This document shows positions 35,487 to 44,249 of a DNA stretch of 64,000 nucleotides, one piece after another. The notes under the pieces were generated by a model. The model saw only the letters and a list, made by a program, of their open reading frames with translations. It made no database searches and had not been told where the DNA came from. This DNA is from Chryseobacterium gambrini. GTDB lineage: Bacteria > Bacteroidota > Bacteroidia > Flavobacteriales > Weeksellaceae. Every line of letters begins with the position of its first letter. Within the stretch, counting starts at the first letter, position 1. The stretch is taken from contig NZ_FTOV01000001.1 in the NCBI RefSeq assembly GCF_900156825.1, positions 372,001-436,000 on the forward strand. The letters are read 5' to 3'. A program made the translations under genes and the position numbers.

Positions 35487-35687
35487 TCATGAGCTTACTC
35501 GTTTAGACGGGAGTTTCCCATAAGGACAGCCATCTGTTGTCTCATAAACTGTGCTGAGTTTAACCTTTCCTCTGATGATGTGATGATAATAATTGGGATG
35601 GCTTACTTCGGTAAATGTGCTTTTCGAAGGTTTGTAGTCTTTGATACTGGCTCCTACCGAATGCAAAATTTCTTCTTTAATAATCAT
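35487..35687 (-). pseudogene. truncated Crp/Fnr-family gene
   Basis: 66 residues aligning with the first third of the neighbouring regulator: 'EILHSVGASIKDYKPSKSTFTEV' and 'YYHHIIRGKVKLSTVYET' match its 'ELLYTFGAEDRFYKAKEIIYKEG' and 'YYYQIVKGKVKQNSYNEE'. The frame then leaves the family and stops, with no DNA-binding domain. It is best read as a decayed tandem duplicate. Confidence 0.65.
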
Positions 35688-35847
35688 ATAAATTATTTTT
35701 AATATTTCTTTAATTATAAAGCATTCTTAGTAGAAATAAAATTGGAAATACATTTTATATATGCAAAAATCGCACCCAAAATTTATTTACGTTTGAAGAA
35801 TACTCGATAAAAAATATTGTCTTCAGAATAAAAATTCATTACTCAAG

Positions 35848-35881
35848 TTAAACCCGCTTCTTAATCTGAAAACGGGTTTTT
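35848..35881. terminator. hairpin terminator, T-rich on the plus strand
   Basis: AAACCCG (35850-35856) and CGGGTTT (35873-35879) with a 16-base loop. Near the end of the minus-strand lipoprotein gene, where it probably functions. Confidence 0.5.
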
Positions 35882-35899
35882 CATTTAATTATGTGAAAT

Positions 35900-36121
35900 T
35901 TATTTTGCCGTTTTTGTACTGTCTGCCTCCTTTCCTGCGGAACGTACCGTTGTACTGTTTGCCAAAGGAATGGAATCATTAGACATTGTTGTGGTTGCAT
36001 TAACAGAAGAATCCGTTATCGTGGCAGAATCATAGCCGGAATCGGAAGTTGTTGAGTTTTCTTTTTTCTGACAACTCCATACCAGAAGCCCAAGAAGGGC
36101 AATTGACAGGATACATTTCAT
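35900..36121 (-). CDS. small lipoprotein
   Basis: 73 residues. A lipobox ends at Cys17 (LLVWSC) after a hydrophobic leader; the rest is a low-complexity Ser/Thr/Asp-rich chain ('STTSDSGYDSATITDSS'), likely extended at the cell surface. No family recognised. Single gene. Confidence 0.65.
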   Translation of the reverse strand: MKCILSIALLGLLVWSCQKKENSTTSDSGYDSATITDSSVNATTTMSNDSIPLANSTTVRSAGKEADSTKTAK

Positions 36122-36295
36122 AATATTATATTTTAAGTGGTGTGATCTTTCAAAAGTAGGATAATATTATGTTAAGTGTTTATGACCTTGGTCATAAGAA
36201 AAATTGATACTCAAATGAAAATCTGAGAATTATATGAAATTAATTATTAAATAGGCTTAAACCAATTTTAAGTCTAAATAAATTTATTCAAAAGA

Positions 36296-36892
36296 TTATT
36301 TGCTGTCCGGAACGAAGTTTTTTCTTGCGAGTTCTTTTCTAACGCGGCTCAGACTTTCCGGAGTAATGCCAAGATAAGAGGCGATCATCCACTGTGGAAC
36401 CCTCAAAAGCAAATCCGGATACATTTTAATGAACTTCATATATCGTTCTTCCGCAGTTTCTGCAAGAAGGGAATTGATTCTGTCCTGAAGGCTTTTGATG
36501 TGTTTCTGAAGAAGAATATCACTTTTTTCGAGGCTGTCGGGGAATTCTCCGATCAGTTTGTTGATGAAATCCGGATGCAGCAGAAGCACTTCCGAATCTT
36601 CTACGGCTTCAATATAGTAAACAGATTTTTCATTAAAATAAAGACTGCTTCGGTCTGAAGTAAGCCAGCTTTCCGGCGCAAACTGAATGATATGCTCTTT
36701 CCCGTTTTTATCGATGGAATACATTTTCAAAAGTCCTTTTTCTACAAAATAAATATATCTGCAGACTTCCCCGTATTGTAAAAGAAACTGATTTTTCTGC
36801 ACTTTTTTCACTTCATAATGCAGACTGCACATATTCACTTTTTCTAAAGGAACATTTAAAACTCTTGCTAAATAATTATTGATATTCGTCAT
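36296..36892 (-). CDS. Crp/Fnr-family transcriptional regulator
   Basis: 198 residues. Barrel region 'LQYGEVCRYIYFVEKGLLKMYSIDKNGKEHIIQF' and C-terminal HTH 'VPQWMIASYLGITPESLSRVRKELARK' typical of Bacteroidota Crp members. Its ATG overlaps the YtxJ stop by one base, so it is co-translated with the bacillithiol genes upstream. Confidence 0.9.
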   Translation of the reverse strand: MTNINNYLARVLNVPLEKVNMCSLHYEVKKVQKNQFLLQYGEVCRYIYFVEKGLLKMYSIDKNGKEHIIQFAPESWLTSDRSSLYFNEKSVYYIEAVEDSEVLLLHPDFINKLIGEFPDSLEKSDILLQKHIKSLQDRINSLLAETAEERYMKFIKMYPDLLLRVPQWMIASYLGITPESLSRVRKELARKNFVPDSK

Positions 36893-37269
36893 TATATAAT
36901 TTGGTCTACCGATATACTCTGGTGTGAAGCGTTATTAATGGCTTTTCCGTTTTCTATCACAATAAGTTGCGGACTCTGGTGCGTTACTCCCAAATCTTCT
37001 GCAATCTTATTGGAAATCGGTCTGTGAGCCAACAAATCTAAGTAATATAAATCTATTTTCTGATCCAGATTTTCTATTTCTTTTTCAAAATTTTTCAATA
37101 CGGTTTTGCTGATGAAGCAACTTGTTGAATGCTTGAATATTGCAATCCTGTGCTGAAAAGAACTTTCAACGGCTTTCTGAAGGTCTTCCTCGGATTCTAT
37201 CTTTTTCCAGAATGATTTCTGTTCCGTAGCCTCTCCTTTTCCGCCAAATATTTTATCAAAAAAACTCAT
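36892..37269 (-). CDS. ytxJ: bacillithiol-system protein YtxJ (monothiol bacilliredoxin-like)
   Basis: 125 residues of the DUF2847 family, thioredoxin-like. The single active-site Cys51 lies in 'KHSTSCFISKTVL', which corresponds to the family motif with one Cys. These proteins work with bacillithiol in place of glutaredoxin. Overlaps the regulator downstream and the DUF1569 gene upstream by a few bases: a tight operon. Confidence 0.9.
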   Translation of the reverse strand: MSFFDKIFGGKGEATEQKSFWKKIESEEDLQKAVESSFQHRIAIFKHSTSCFISKTVLKNFEKEIENLDQKIDLYYLDLLAHRPISNKIAEDLGVTHQSPQLIVIENGKAINNASHQSISVDQII

Positions 37270-37727
37270 ATCCCAAATTGTTTTAAGTGATGATCCAGAT
37301 GTTTATACTCTAAAAATCCCCAGTCTTTTTCTTTCATTCTTCCAAAAAGTTCGTGATGAAGAGGTAAATTTCCGTTTTCAAAATTAATACGGTAATCGCA
37401 AAGTGTTTTCAGAAGGTTTTCTTTTTCTACATCAAAATCACACTCAAAATTAACAATAAGTTTTTGAAAAGTCGGCATATTTCGGGGAATTCCGTTGTTA
37501 AAAATTTGCATTTCTATTTTTGTGGCAATTCCTATCCACCGAAAAACACTATGTATCGAAGGAAGTATTACCTTTTTCTGTGGCACTAAAAGTACATCAC
37601 TGCAATGTCTCATCATCTGACTGACATTCATTTTTCCCCACTTTTTTGGCGAATTTTCTTTCAGGCAGGATATCCTGTTTATAATTTCCTTAAAATCTTC
37701 AGGATTATGGAGACTCTTCTTTACCAA
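37266..37727 (-). CDS. DUF1569 (DinB-like) protein
   Basis: 153 residues, 'SPKKWGKMNVSQMMRHCSDVLLVP' and 'HHELFGRMKEKDWGFLEYKHLDHHLKQFGI' are typical of DUF1569, a branch of the DinB/YfiT four-helix metalloprotein superfamily. Metal ligands would be the conserved His residues. Exact activity unknown; overlap with YtxJ and YfiT genes points to thiol metabolism. Confidence 0.85.
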   Translation of the reverse strand: MVKKSLHNPEDFKEIINRISCLKENSPKKWGKMNVSQMMRHCSDVLLVPQKKVILPSIHSVFRWIGIATKIEMQIFNNGIPRNMPTFQKLIVNFECDFDVEKENLLKTLCDYRINFENGNLPLHHELFGRMKEKDWGFLEYKHLDHHLKQFGI

Positions 37728-38257
37728 CCTTTTTCTTTCTTCAGATTTTCGATGTGCGCAAAATGATGATTACAGTGCCATGCGTACAGCGCAAGATAAC
37801 TCCTCAGATTATAGTTTTTATTGTGTTCCGGATGATGAAAAGTTCTTTCAAACTGTTTGTTGGTCATGCTTTTTAACAGAGCCGTCCATCTCTGGTGAGT
37901 ACCTTTCAGCATTCTCATGGCAGGTTTTACTGAGATATTCTGGCTGTCCTGAAGTTCTGCCCATTTTGCTTCGTCATAAGGTCTTATCGTAGGGTTTTCT
38001 TCCGTAAGAGCGAGTTTCAGGCGCATAAAACTGTTGATATGACTGTCCGCCAGATGATTCACCACCTGTCTTACCGTCCATCCGCCTTCTCTGTATTGGG
38101 TATCGAGCTGATCGTCGCTGAAATCTTCAATCAGATTTTTCAGTCTTCCCGGAAAATCTTTAATAACTTTAATATATTCATCAAGCGTTATGTCGCAGAT
38201 ATTTTCAGGCTGTTTAAACTGACCTATCGGAAATTTCTTTTGTTCTAAGTTGCTCAT
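37721..38257 (-). CDS. YfiT/BstA-like bacillithiol S-transferase
   Basis: 178 residues. The YfiT branch of the DinB superfamily: 'FPIGQFKQPENI', 'YREGGWTVRQVVNHLADSHINSFMRLKLALTEE' and 'WHCNHHFAHIENLKKEKGW' supply the three-His nickel/zinc site. Members conjugate bacillithiol to electrophiles or are predicted hydrolases. First of the YtxJ/DUF1569/Crp operon; its start lies inside the end of the upstream hypothetical gene. Confidence 0.88.
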   Translation of the reverse strand: MSNLEQKKFPIGQFKQPENICDITLDEYIKVIKDFPGRLKNLIEDFSDDQLDTQYREGGWTVRQVVNHLADSHINSFMRLKLALTEENPTIRPYDEAKWAELQDSQNISVKPAMRMLKGTHQRWTALLKSMTNKQFERTFHHPEHNKNYNLRSYLALYAWHCNHHFAHIENLKKEKGW

Positions 38258-38837
38258 CTTTAATTATAATTTTTAATACGCTAAACAGAATAACAGCGTC
38301 TTTATCTTTTAAATAGTATAACATTCTGTTTTTATAATTATCCTCTCTTGAGAAAATCATAAAATGATGGTGATATTGTTTTAATTCCAGATCTTCAAAC
38401 AAAATTTCTGTCTTATTAAATCTGATTCTGTCTTCAGCAATTTCAATTCCTGAAACACTGAATTTTTCATTATTCTTGAATTTTAAATAATAATTCCTTG
38501 TAATATCTCGAATAAATTTATCCCATAATTCATCAATAATATCGCAATATAACTGATGCTTTTCGGTTAATTTTCTTCTGTAAAAAAGCTTGAAATTAAT
38601 TTTAAGTTCCCTTCCCGATTTATTTTGGATAAAAATTAAATATTCTCTTCCAATATAAAACTTCAAACCTCTTATAAAATGAATACCATAGCGAATTCCG
38701 GCAATATCTTCCTTGTTAATAATCGTAAATAAATCATTGTTTTGATCTTTATTTTCAAATTTTATAAAATTATCGTCAATAATTAATGATCTTTTCCGGT
38801 TATCCAACAATCCGCGAACAATGGTAAATTCTTTCAT
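38214..38837 (-). CDS. hypothetical protein, two beta-rich halves
   Basis: 207 residues, unrecognised, no signal peptide or membrane helix. It looks like two beta-rich PH-like halves: 'KRSLIIDDNFIKFENKD' with 'GLKFYIGREYLIF', and 'GIEIAEDRIRFNKTEILFEDLEL'. It overlaps the YfiT gene by 44 bases out of frame, unusually long, so either the C terminus is shorter than annotated or coupling is tight. AT-rich. Confidence 0.6.
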   Translation of the reverse strand: MKEFTIVRGLLDNRKRSLIIDDNFIKFENKDQNNDLFTIINKEDIAGIRYGIHFIRGLKFYIGREYLIFIQNKSGRELKINFKLFYRRKLTEKHQLYCDIIDELWDKFIRDITRNYYLKFKNNEKFSVSGIEIAEDRIRFNKTEILFEDLELKQYHHHFMIFSREDNYKNRMLYYLKDKDAVILFSVLKIIIKDEQLRTKEISDRSV

Positions 38838-39286
38838 AAAATGCCGATGTGTCTGAAATTATTGTTCAGACTTTTTTTGAATATTAGTTTTTGTAAATTT
38901 ATTAAAATTTAAAGAAAACTGAATATGAAAAAGAATTAACCAATGAAAATCTTTGATTTTCTTCTTATGCGATCTTTTGCAGTAAAATCCCTCTGTCATT
39001 CTGAATGGAATTTTTCGCAGCATTATGCAATGAAGAATCTCTTAAAACGTTGTGATTTGAGATCTTTCGGCTTCACTTCGTTGCGCTCAAAATGACAAAT
39101 AAGACAAAAGATTTGGGTCTTTATTAAAAGTTAACAAGCGTAAGAAGAAAAGAGCACAACATTTTTTAAAAATCTTTGATCTTTTACTTTTGAGCACTTT
39201 TTATTGTTCTTGAACTTAGCTTTGTCATTCGCTTTTGTAGTTAAATAAAAAAAGCCTCAATTTTAAAATTGAAGCCCTGTATTTTA
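38838..39286. repeat. repeat-filled gap before the RhlE gene
   Basis: Contains AAAATCTTTGATTTTCTT (38948) and a second AAAATCTTTGAT (39167) from the same family as the MITE centres, and between them a TGTCATTCTGAATGG...GCTCAAAATGACA palindrome (about 38993-39095) of the dispersed TGTCATT type. No ORF. Confidence 0.55.
39245..39277 (-). terminator. terminator of the RhlE gene
   Basis: On the minus strand GCTTCAATTTTAAAATTGAG forms a stem, followed by GC and a run of T residues. Confidence 0.7.
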
Positions 39287-40429
39287 TTAATAACCATGCA
39301 GATTAACATCCTCCGTTCTCTGCAGAGTAACTTTCCTTCCCATTTTCTTTTGGATTACGCGGAAATGCTGCAATTCGTCATCCGTTAAAATAGTAATCGC
39401 CGTTCCCTTTTCATTGGCACGTCCTGTTCTTCCGATTCTGTGAATGTAATCCAAAGGCGAACGCGGCAATTCGTAATTAATGACGCATGGTAAAGATTCT
39501 ATGTGGATTCCACGACCGATCAGGTCTGTAGCAACCAAAATCTGAGCTCCGTTCGATTTAAATTCTTCCAAATTATTTCTTCGCGCTCCCTGCGATTTCT
39601 GACTGTGAATGGCAACCGCTTTTATTTTGTTTTTCTTTAATTTTTCAACCAGATTATCTGCTGCCCTTGTTGAAGATACAAAAATCAAAGCTTTCTCCAC
39701 CTTTTTTTCTTTGATTAAATAGCGTAAAAACGGCCCTTTATTTTCCGGAGCCACATGATAAGCCAACTGTTCGATATTGTCTATTTCAACTTCTTCTTTT
39801 TTAATCTCAACAATCGTCGGATTGATGGATAAACGCTCTTTCATCTCAGAAACTTTATCATTCAAAGTGGCAGAAAACAAAGTTGTCTGTCTGGCAACAG
39901 GCATCATTGCGAAAAGCTTATTCATCTCTTCACCAAAGCCTAATTGAAACATCTTATCCGCCTCATCAATCACCAGATGCTGAATTCCGGAAATGCTCAA
40001 CGCGTTATGATCGATCAGATCCAATAAACGACCGGGCGTAGCGATGAGAACTTCAACCCCGAATAATCCTTTCATCTGCGGATTGATGGAAACACCGCCA
40101 TAAACTGCCATGGTACGAACTTCACGCTTTAAATTGTCTGTAAAAGCCCTGAAAACCTCATCAATCTGAATCGCCAGTTCACGGGTAGGAACCAATATAA
40201 GAACCTGAACGTTACGGTCTTTTTTTACCTCCGTGTTTTGTAGTTTTTCTAAAATAGGCATCACAAAACAAGCCGTCTTTCCCGAACCGGTCTGTGCAAT
40301 TCCCATCAGATCTTTTCCCTGCAAAATAACGGGAACAGCCTGTTCCTGTATCGGAAAAGGTTTCAGATACCCCAGTTTTTTAACGGAACGAATAATATTG
40401 TGCGATAATCCTAAAGACTCAAATGACAT
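39287..40429 (-). CDS. DEAD-box RNA helicase, RhlE type
   Basis: 380 residues, helicase core without a long C-terminal tail. Motifs in order: Q motif 'PFPIQEQAVP', Walker A AQTGSGKT (45-52), 'PTRELAIQ', 'ATPGRLLD', DEAD, SAT, 'LVATDLIGRGIHI' and 'HRIGRTGRANEKG'. Works in RNA remodelling or ribosome assembly. Has a -7 element TATCTTTG on the minus strand at 40454-40447, 18 bases before the ATG. Confidence 0.93.
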   Translation of the reverse strand: MSFESLGLSHNIIRSVKKLGYLKPFPIQEQAVPVILQGKDLMGIAQTGSGKTACFVMPILEKLQNTEVKKDRNVQVLILVPTRELAIQIDEVFRAFTDNLKREVRTMAVYGGVSINPQMKGLFGVEVLIATPGRLLDLIDHNALSISGIQHLVIDEADKMFQLGFGEEMNKLFAMMPVARQTTLFSATLNDKVSEMKERLSINPTIVEIKKEEVEIDNIEQLAYHVAPENKGPFLRYLIKEKKVEKALIFVSSTRAADNLVEKLKKNKIKAVAIHSQKSQGARRNNLEEFKSNGAQILVATDLIGRGIHIESLPCVINYELPRSPLDYIHRIGRTGRANEKGTAITILTDDELQHFRVIQKKMGRKVTLQRTEDVNLHGY

Positions 40430-40446
40430 AAAAAATTTATTTCGTG

Positions 40447-40454
40447 CAAAGATA
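40447..40454 (-). promoter_or_regulatory. -7 promoter element of the RhlE gene
   Basis: TATCTTTG on the minus strand predicts a leader of roughly a dozen bases. The rest of the 314-base gap to the nicotinamidase gene contains one hairpin (TTGTCC / GGACAA near 40668) but nothing else clear. Confidence 0.5.
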
Positions 40455-40743
40455 AGCTATTGGAATTTTAGTCATACTCTTAATTTGTTGCTAATCGCAA
40501 AGCCGATGTTATCTTCGATACAATGGATTAATACAAAAATGCTGTTGAAAATTATTGATGTTCTTGCGACTAAAAAGGACATAACTGTTAAAAACAGGTA
40601 GCAACTTTACGATTACCAAAAATAAATCAAACCTCTGTCAAAAAATTATTAAACGAAATGCCGATTTGTCCGATAATTCTGTTTTGGACAATTTTTTGAA
40701 GCTAAGAATTCGTAGATTTATCAAAAATTTCGAGATTTTAAAT

Positions 40744-41349
40744 ATGAAAAAAGCGTTAATAATCGTAGATGTGCAGAATGATTTTTGTGAAGGAGGAGCT
40801 TTGGCAGTTCCGGGAGCCAATGAAGTAATTCCTTACATCAATGCTCTGATGGAAGAAAACGAATACGATCAGATAGTACTTACCCAGGATTGGCATCCTG
40901 CAGATCATAAAAGTTTTGCCAGCAATAATGGCAGAAAAGTAGGCGAAAGCATTATTTTAAATGGGGTTCCGCAGTTTATGTGGCCCAATCACTGTATTCA
41001 GGGAACTTTCGGGGCAGAATTCCATAAAGATCTTAACAGACAGAAAGTAACCCACATCGTACAAAAGGGTAAAAATGTAGAAATCGACAGCTATAGCGGT
41101 TTTCAGGACAATAATCATTTCATGAAAACAGGTCTGGACGATTTTTTAAAGTTTCATGACATCCAGTTGGTGGAAATCGTAGGTCTTGCTATGGATTACT
41201 GCGTAAAATATACCTGTACCGATGCTGTAGCCAATGGTTATGTAACCTGTCTTCACTTCAACGGAACACGTGCCGTAAATGTAAAGCCGGATAACGGAAG
41301 AGATGCCATTTATGATATGATCCAGAAAGGGGTTACGGTTTTGGGATAG
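40744..41349 (+). CDS. pncA: nicotinamidase/pyrazinamidase
   Basis: 201 residues from ATG 40744, the start preserving the family N terminus 'KKALIIVDVQNDFCEGG'; an upstream open stretch has no family match. The catalytic triad is visible: Asp in DVQNDF, Lys in 'IVQKGKNVEID' and Cys in 'LAMDYCVKYT', and the metal-binding 'DWHPADHKSF'. It hydrolyses nicotinamide to nicotinate for NAD salvage. Single gene. Confidence 0.94.
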   Translation: MKKALIIVDVQNDFCEGGALAVPGANEVIPYINALMEENEYDQIVLTQDWHPADHKSFASNNGRKVGESIILNGVPQFMWPNHCIQGTFGAEFHKDLNRQKVTHIVQKGKNVEIDSYSGFQDNNHFMKTGLDDFLKFHDIQLVEIVGLAMDYCVKYTCTDAVANGYVTCLHFNGTRAVNVKPDNGRDAIYDMIQKGVTVLG

Positions 41350-41416
41350 TTTTTAAACACAAATTGCACTAATGCTTTTTCACAAATAGCATCATTTAAT
41401 ATTAAACTTAATAATG

Positions 41417-41627
41417 AAGTTGTTTAAAGTAAAAGAGTTTGCTCCTTTAGGAGCAGAATCTGTGTAGAAATAAGAATAAATCCGTCAATCAATCCATAGG
41501 ATTGATATCTTAAATATGATAAATTTCTAAAGATAGCGTTCCTACGGAACGCAGAATGCCTTGCGAATATGGTGTCTACACAGATAAAACTCTATAGAGT
41601 TTTCTACCATTTTACTTTAAACAACTT
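41417..41627. repeat. 211-bp structured element with nested inverted repeats and four covarying hairpins
   Basis: Perfect 18-bp terminal inverted repeat (AAGTTGTTTAAAGTAAAA at 41417-41434, its complement at 41610-41627). Inside: hairpin GCTCCTTTAGGAGC (41441), left inner repeat ATCTGTGTAGA (41458-41468), hairpin ATCAATCCATAGGATTGAT (41488), hairpin GCGTTCCTACGGAACGC (41536), right inner repeat TCTACACAGAT (41575-41585), hairpin AAAACTCTATAGAGTTTT (41586). Hairpin centres lie 47-51 bases apart. No ORF. Confidence 0.85.
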
Positions 41628-41882
41628 TAATATAACTATCGCAAAGACTCAAAATATTCTTTAATACTGTCTTTTCTTAAGGCGCAAAAATTTTATCAAC
41701 GATAAAATTAAGCATTAATCCTTCTTGAAAATCTTTGATTTTCTTGCGTCTTAAAGATTGGAGAACTAATGAAAATCTTGCGTCTTTGCGCTTTCCAACA
41801 AGAAGATTTTATTAATACAAAGATTTAAACAAACTTATTGTGATATTAGTGCAAAAGGAATTATGGCATTCGTGTTAAAGCA

Positions 41883-41918
41883 AAAAAAGACGCTGAAAAA
41901 ATTTCAACGTCTTTTTTA
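41883..41918. terminator. bidirectional terminator after the pseudouridine synthase gene
   Basis: AAAAAAGACGCTGAAA and TTTCAACGTCTTTTTT pair with one mismatch; T-run on both strands. Confidence 0.7.
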
Positions 41919-41944
41919 TTTTCAGCTTAAAATTTACTTCAAAA

Positions 41945-43093
41945 TTAAAGCATTTTAAGATTATTCACTTCCTGTTCTGTAAGGATTCTCCAGTGTCCTC
42001 TTTTGATGTTTTTCTTCGTTAATCCGGCAAACATTACTCGGTCTAAGGCTTCCACTTCATATCCTAATCTCTGGAAAATTCTTCTGATAACACGGTTCCA
42101 CCCGATGTGGATTTCAATTCCCACTTCATTTTTCGGTTTTCCTTCGATGAACGAAATCTGATCTACTTCGGCAACTCCTTCATCCAGACGGATTCCTTCC
42201 GCAATAAGCTTCATATCCTCATGTGTAAGCTTTTTATCCAGCGTAACGTGATAGATCTTTTTTGCATCAAAAGACGGGTGCGTTAATTTCTTCGTCATGT
42301 GACCATCGTTCGTTAAAAGAATAACACCTGTTGTAGAACGGTCTAATCTTCCTACCGGAAAAACTCTGTACGGTGAAGCGTTCGCTACAAGATCCATTAC
42401 TGTTTTTCTGGCTTTGTCGTCTTTTGTAGTAGAAATATACCCTTTCGGTTTGTTAAGAAGAACGTAAACCGGTTTTTCAGGGGTAATATTCTGTCCGTCA
42501 AAAACCACCTTATCCGTTTTCTGAACCTGATAACCCATTTCCGTTACCACTTTTCCGTTTACTTCCACAAGACCTTGCGTAATCAGCTCATCGGCTTCTC
42601 TCCTGCTGCAGATTCCGGAATTGGCGATGTATTTATTCAGACGGATGGTGTCTTTATGTACATCTTTCTCAATTTTATTCAGTCTTCTTTTCTGTACAAA
42701 AGATTTATTTTTATCTTCCCTGTTTTCTGTTCCGGGTCTTCTTCCGTATTTCAGGCTGCCTCTTTCGTATTTATCTCTTGTATCAAAAGTATTGGGTCTG
42801 CTTCCTCCTCTTTTTGGGGCAGATTTGCCGAAAGATTTTTTCTCTTCACCCGAATTGGTGATAAAAGGCTGCTGTTCCGTTTTTCCGAATTTCTTATCCA
42901 TTCTGTCCTGATAACTGGTACCGGTACTTCTTCTGGAGTCTGAATTTCTTTCGCCTGCTTTAGGGAAAGATTTTTTAAAAGGTTTTGATTCTGAAGAATT
43001 TCCAGATCTGGAAGCACGAGAATTATCAGAATTTTTCTTAGTTGAAATTCTTGGTCTCTTTGGTCGTTCTGAATTATTATTATCTCTGCTCAT
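41945..43093 (-). CDS. pseudouridine synthase, RluB/RsuA type, with disordered N-terminal extension
   Basis: 382 residues. The first ~145 residues are a basic, low-complexity Ser/Asn/Lys/Arg-rich tail ('SRDNNNSERPKRPRISTKK'); an S4 RNA-binding domain follows ('RLNKYIANSGICSRREADELI'), then the catalytic domain with the Asp of 'GRLDRSTTGVILLTNDG'. Modifies rRNA. The long tail is common in Bacteroidota members. The -7 element TATCTTTG lies at 43115-43108. Confidence 0.9.
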   Translation of the reverse strand: MSRDNNNSERPKRPRISTKKNSDNSRASRSGNSSESKPFKKSFPKAGERNSDSRRSTGTSYQDRMDKKFGKTEQQPFITNSGEEKKSFGKSAPKRGGSRPNTFDTRDKYERGSLKYGRRPGTENREDKNKSFVQKRRLNKIEKDVHKDTIRLNKYIANSGICSRREADELITQGLVEVNGKVVTEMGYQVQKTDKVVFDGQNITPEKPVYVLLNKPKGYISTTKDDKARKTVMDLVANASPYRVFPVGRLDRSTTGVILLTNDGHMTKKLTHPSFDAKKIYHVTLDKKLTHEDMKLIAEGIRLDEGVAEVDQISFIEGKPKNEVGIEIHIGWNRVIRRIFQRLGYEVEALDRVMFAGLTKKNIKRGHWRILTEQEVNNLKML

Positions 43094-43107
43094 TCTAAAA
43101 ATTTCTG

Positions 43108-43115
43108 CAAAGATA
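43108..43115 (-). promoter_or_regulatory. -7 element of the pseudouridine synthase gene
   Basis: TATCTTTG on the minus strand, 15 bases before the ATG at 43093, back-to-back with the aroB promoter. Confidence 0.55.
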
Positions 43116-43149
43116 GTATATTTAATAACGAGTTAAAAATTAAGAATCA

Positions 43150-43157
43150 TAACTTTG
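43150..43157 (+). promoter_or_regulatory. -7 element of aroB
   Basis: TAACTTTG on the plus strand. It would place the transcript start at about 43163, inside the longer possible reading frame, and so supports ATG 43197 as the real aroB start. Confidence 0.55.
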
Positions 43158-43196
43158 CAATATAGTTTTACATTTAACCTTACAGAAAATCTGAAA

Positions 43197-44249
43197 ATGA
43201 TAACAATATTAAACGATAATTTTTCTCAATTAAACGACTTCTTACACGAAAAATCTTTCAGCAAAATCTTTATTCTGGTTGATGAAAATACTCATGAATA
43301 TTGTCTCCCAATCCTTTTAGGAAATATGGAAACGGATCTTGGCTTTGAAATTCTGGAGATTGAAGCAGGTGAAGAAATGAAAAATATACAGACGGCAAAC
43401 CAGCTTTGGGAAATTCTTACGGAAATGCAGGCAGACCGAAAAGCTCTGGTTATTAATCTCGGCGGCGGCGTTATTACAGATATGGGCGGTTTTGTAGCAT
43501 CTACTTATAAAAGAGGAATACAGTTTATTAATATTCCGACCACACTTTTATCGATGTGTGATGCTTCCATCGGAGGAAAAACAGGGATCGATCTGATGCA
43601 TTATAAAAATATGGTGGGAACTTTTACTTTTCCTGAGAAAATCTTTGTTTATCCGAAATTTCTGGAAACGCTGCCTTTTAAAGAATTAAGAAGCGGATTT
43701 GCCGAAATGCTGAAACACGGATTAATTGCCGATAAATCTCACTGGGAAAATCTCACCCAGATCAATAAACTGGACATTGAAGGCGTAATTCCGCATATTC
43801 AGACGTCGATGGATATTAAACAGAATGTTGTTCAGGAAGATTTTCACGAGAAAAACATCAGAAAAACACTGAATTTTGGTCATACGATCGGTCATGCCGT
43901 TGAAAGTTTATGTTTAGGTCAGGGAAATCCTATTCTTCATGGGGAAGCTGTGGCAATGGGAATGATTACGGAAGCGCATCTTGCTTATCTTGAAGGTTTA
44001 ATTTCTGAAGAAGACACTACGATTATTATCGAAAGCATTCAAAAATACTATCCTTACCTTGATATCAGCGATTTTAAAGACGAAGCTATTTTTGATCTTT
44101 TACTGAATGATAAAAAGAATACGGACAGCAAGATCAATTTCTCGTTGATTACCGGAATCGGGGCGTGTAATTTCGATCATCAGTGCAGCCTGAAAAACAT
44201 CACGGCTTCTTTAGATTTTTACAGAAAACTGAATGATGTTTCTCTTTAA
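43197..44249 (+). CDS. aroB: 3-dehydroquinate synthase
   Basis: 350 residues from ATG 43197 (MITILNDNFSQ). NAD-dependent cyclisation of DAHP in the shikimate pathway. The NAD/metal motifs 'LGGGVITDMGGFVASTYKRGI', 'PTTLLSMCDASIGGKTGID', 'RSGFAEMLKHGLI' and 'LNFGHTIGHAVE' with 'LHGEAVAMGM' are complete. Divergent from the pseudouridine synthase gene. Confidence 0.95.
   Translation: MITILNDNFSQLNDFLHEKSFSKIFILVDENTHEYCLPILLGNMETDLGFEILEIEAGEEMKNIQTANQLWEILTEMQADRKALVINLGGGVITDMGGFVASTYKRGIQFINIPTTLLSMCDASIGGKTGIDLMHYKNMVGTFTFPEKIFVYPKFLETLPFKELRSGFAEMLKHGLIADKSHWENLTQINKLDIEGVIPHIQTSMDIKQNVVQEDFHEKNIRKTLNFGHTIGHAVESLCLGQGNPILHGEAVAMGMITEAHLAYLEGLISEEDTTIIIESIQKYYPYLDISDFKDEAIFDLLLNDKKNTDSKINFSLITGIGACNFDHQCSLKNITASLDFYRKLNDVSL

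Larger units (their letters stand above)
41350..41944. repeat. 595-base gap of nested palindromic elements
   Basis: Outermost, TTGCACTAATGC (about 41364) faces ATTAGTGCAA (about 41848) in inverted orientation. Within lies the structured element at 41417-41627, followed by AATCTTTGATTTT and GCGTCTTTGCGC motifs (41730-41800). No ORF. It looks like elements inserted inside one another. Confidence 0.55.

Noticed and set aside
40666..40743. Longer N terminus for the nicotinamidase.
   Set aside because: The extra 26 residues have no family match and the conserved N terminus begins exactly at ATG 40744.
42575..42943. Two plus-strand ORFs of about 100-120 residues.
   Set aside because: They mirror the repetitive Lys/Arg/Ser-rich tail of the pseudouridine synthase on the other strand.
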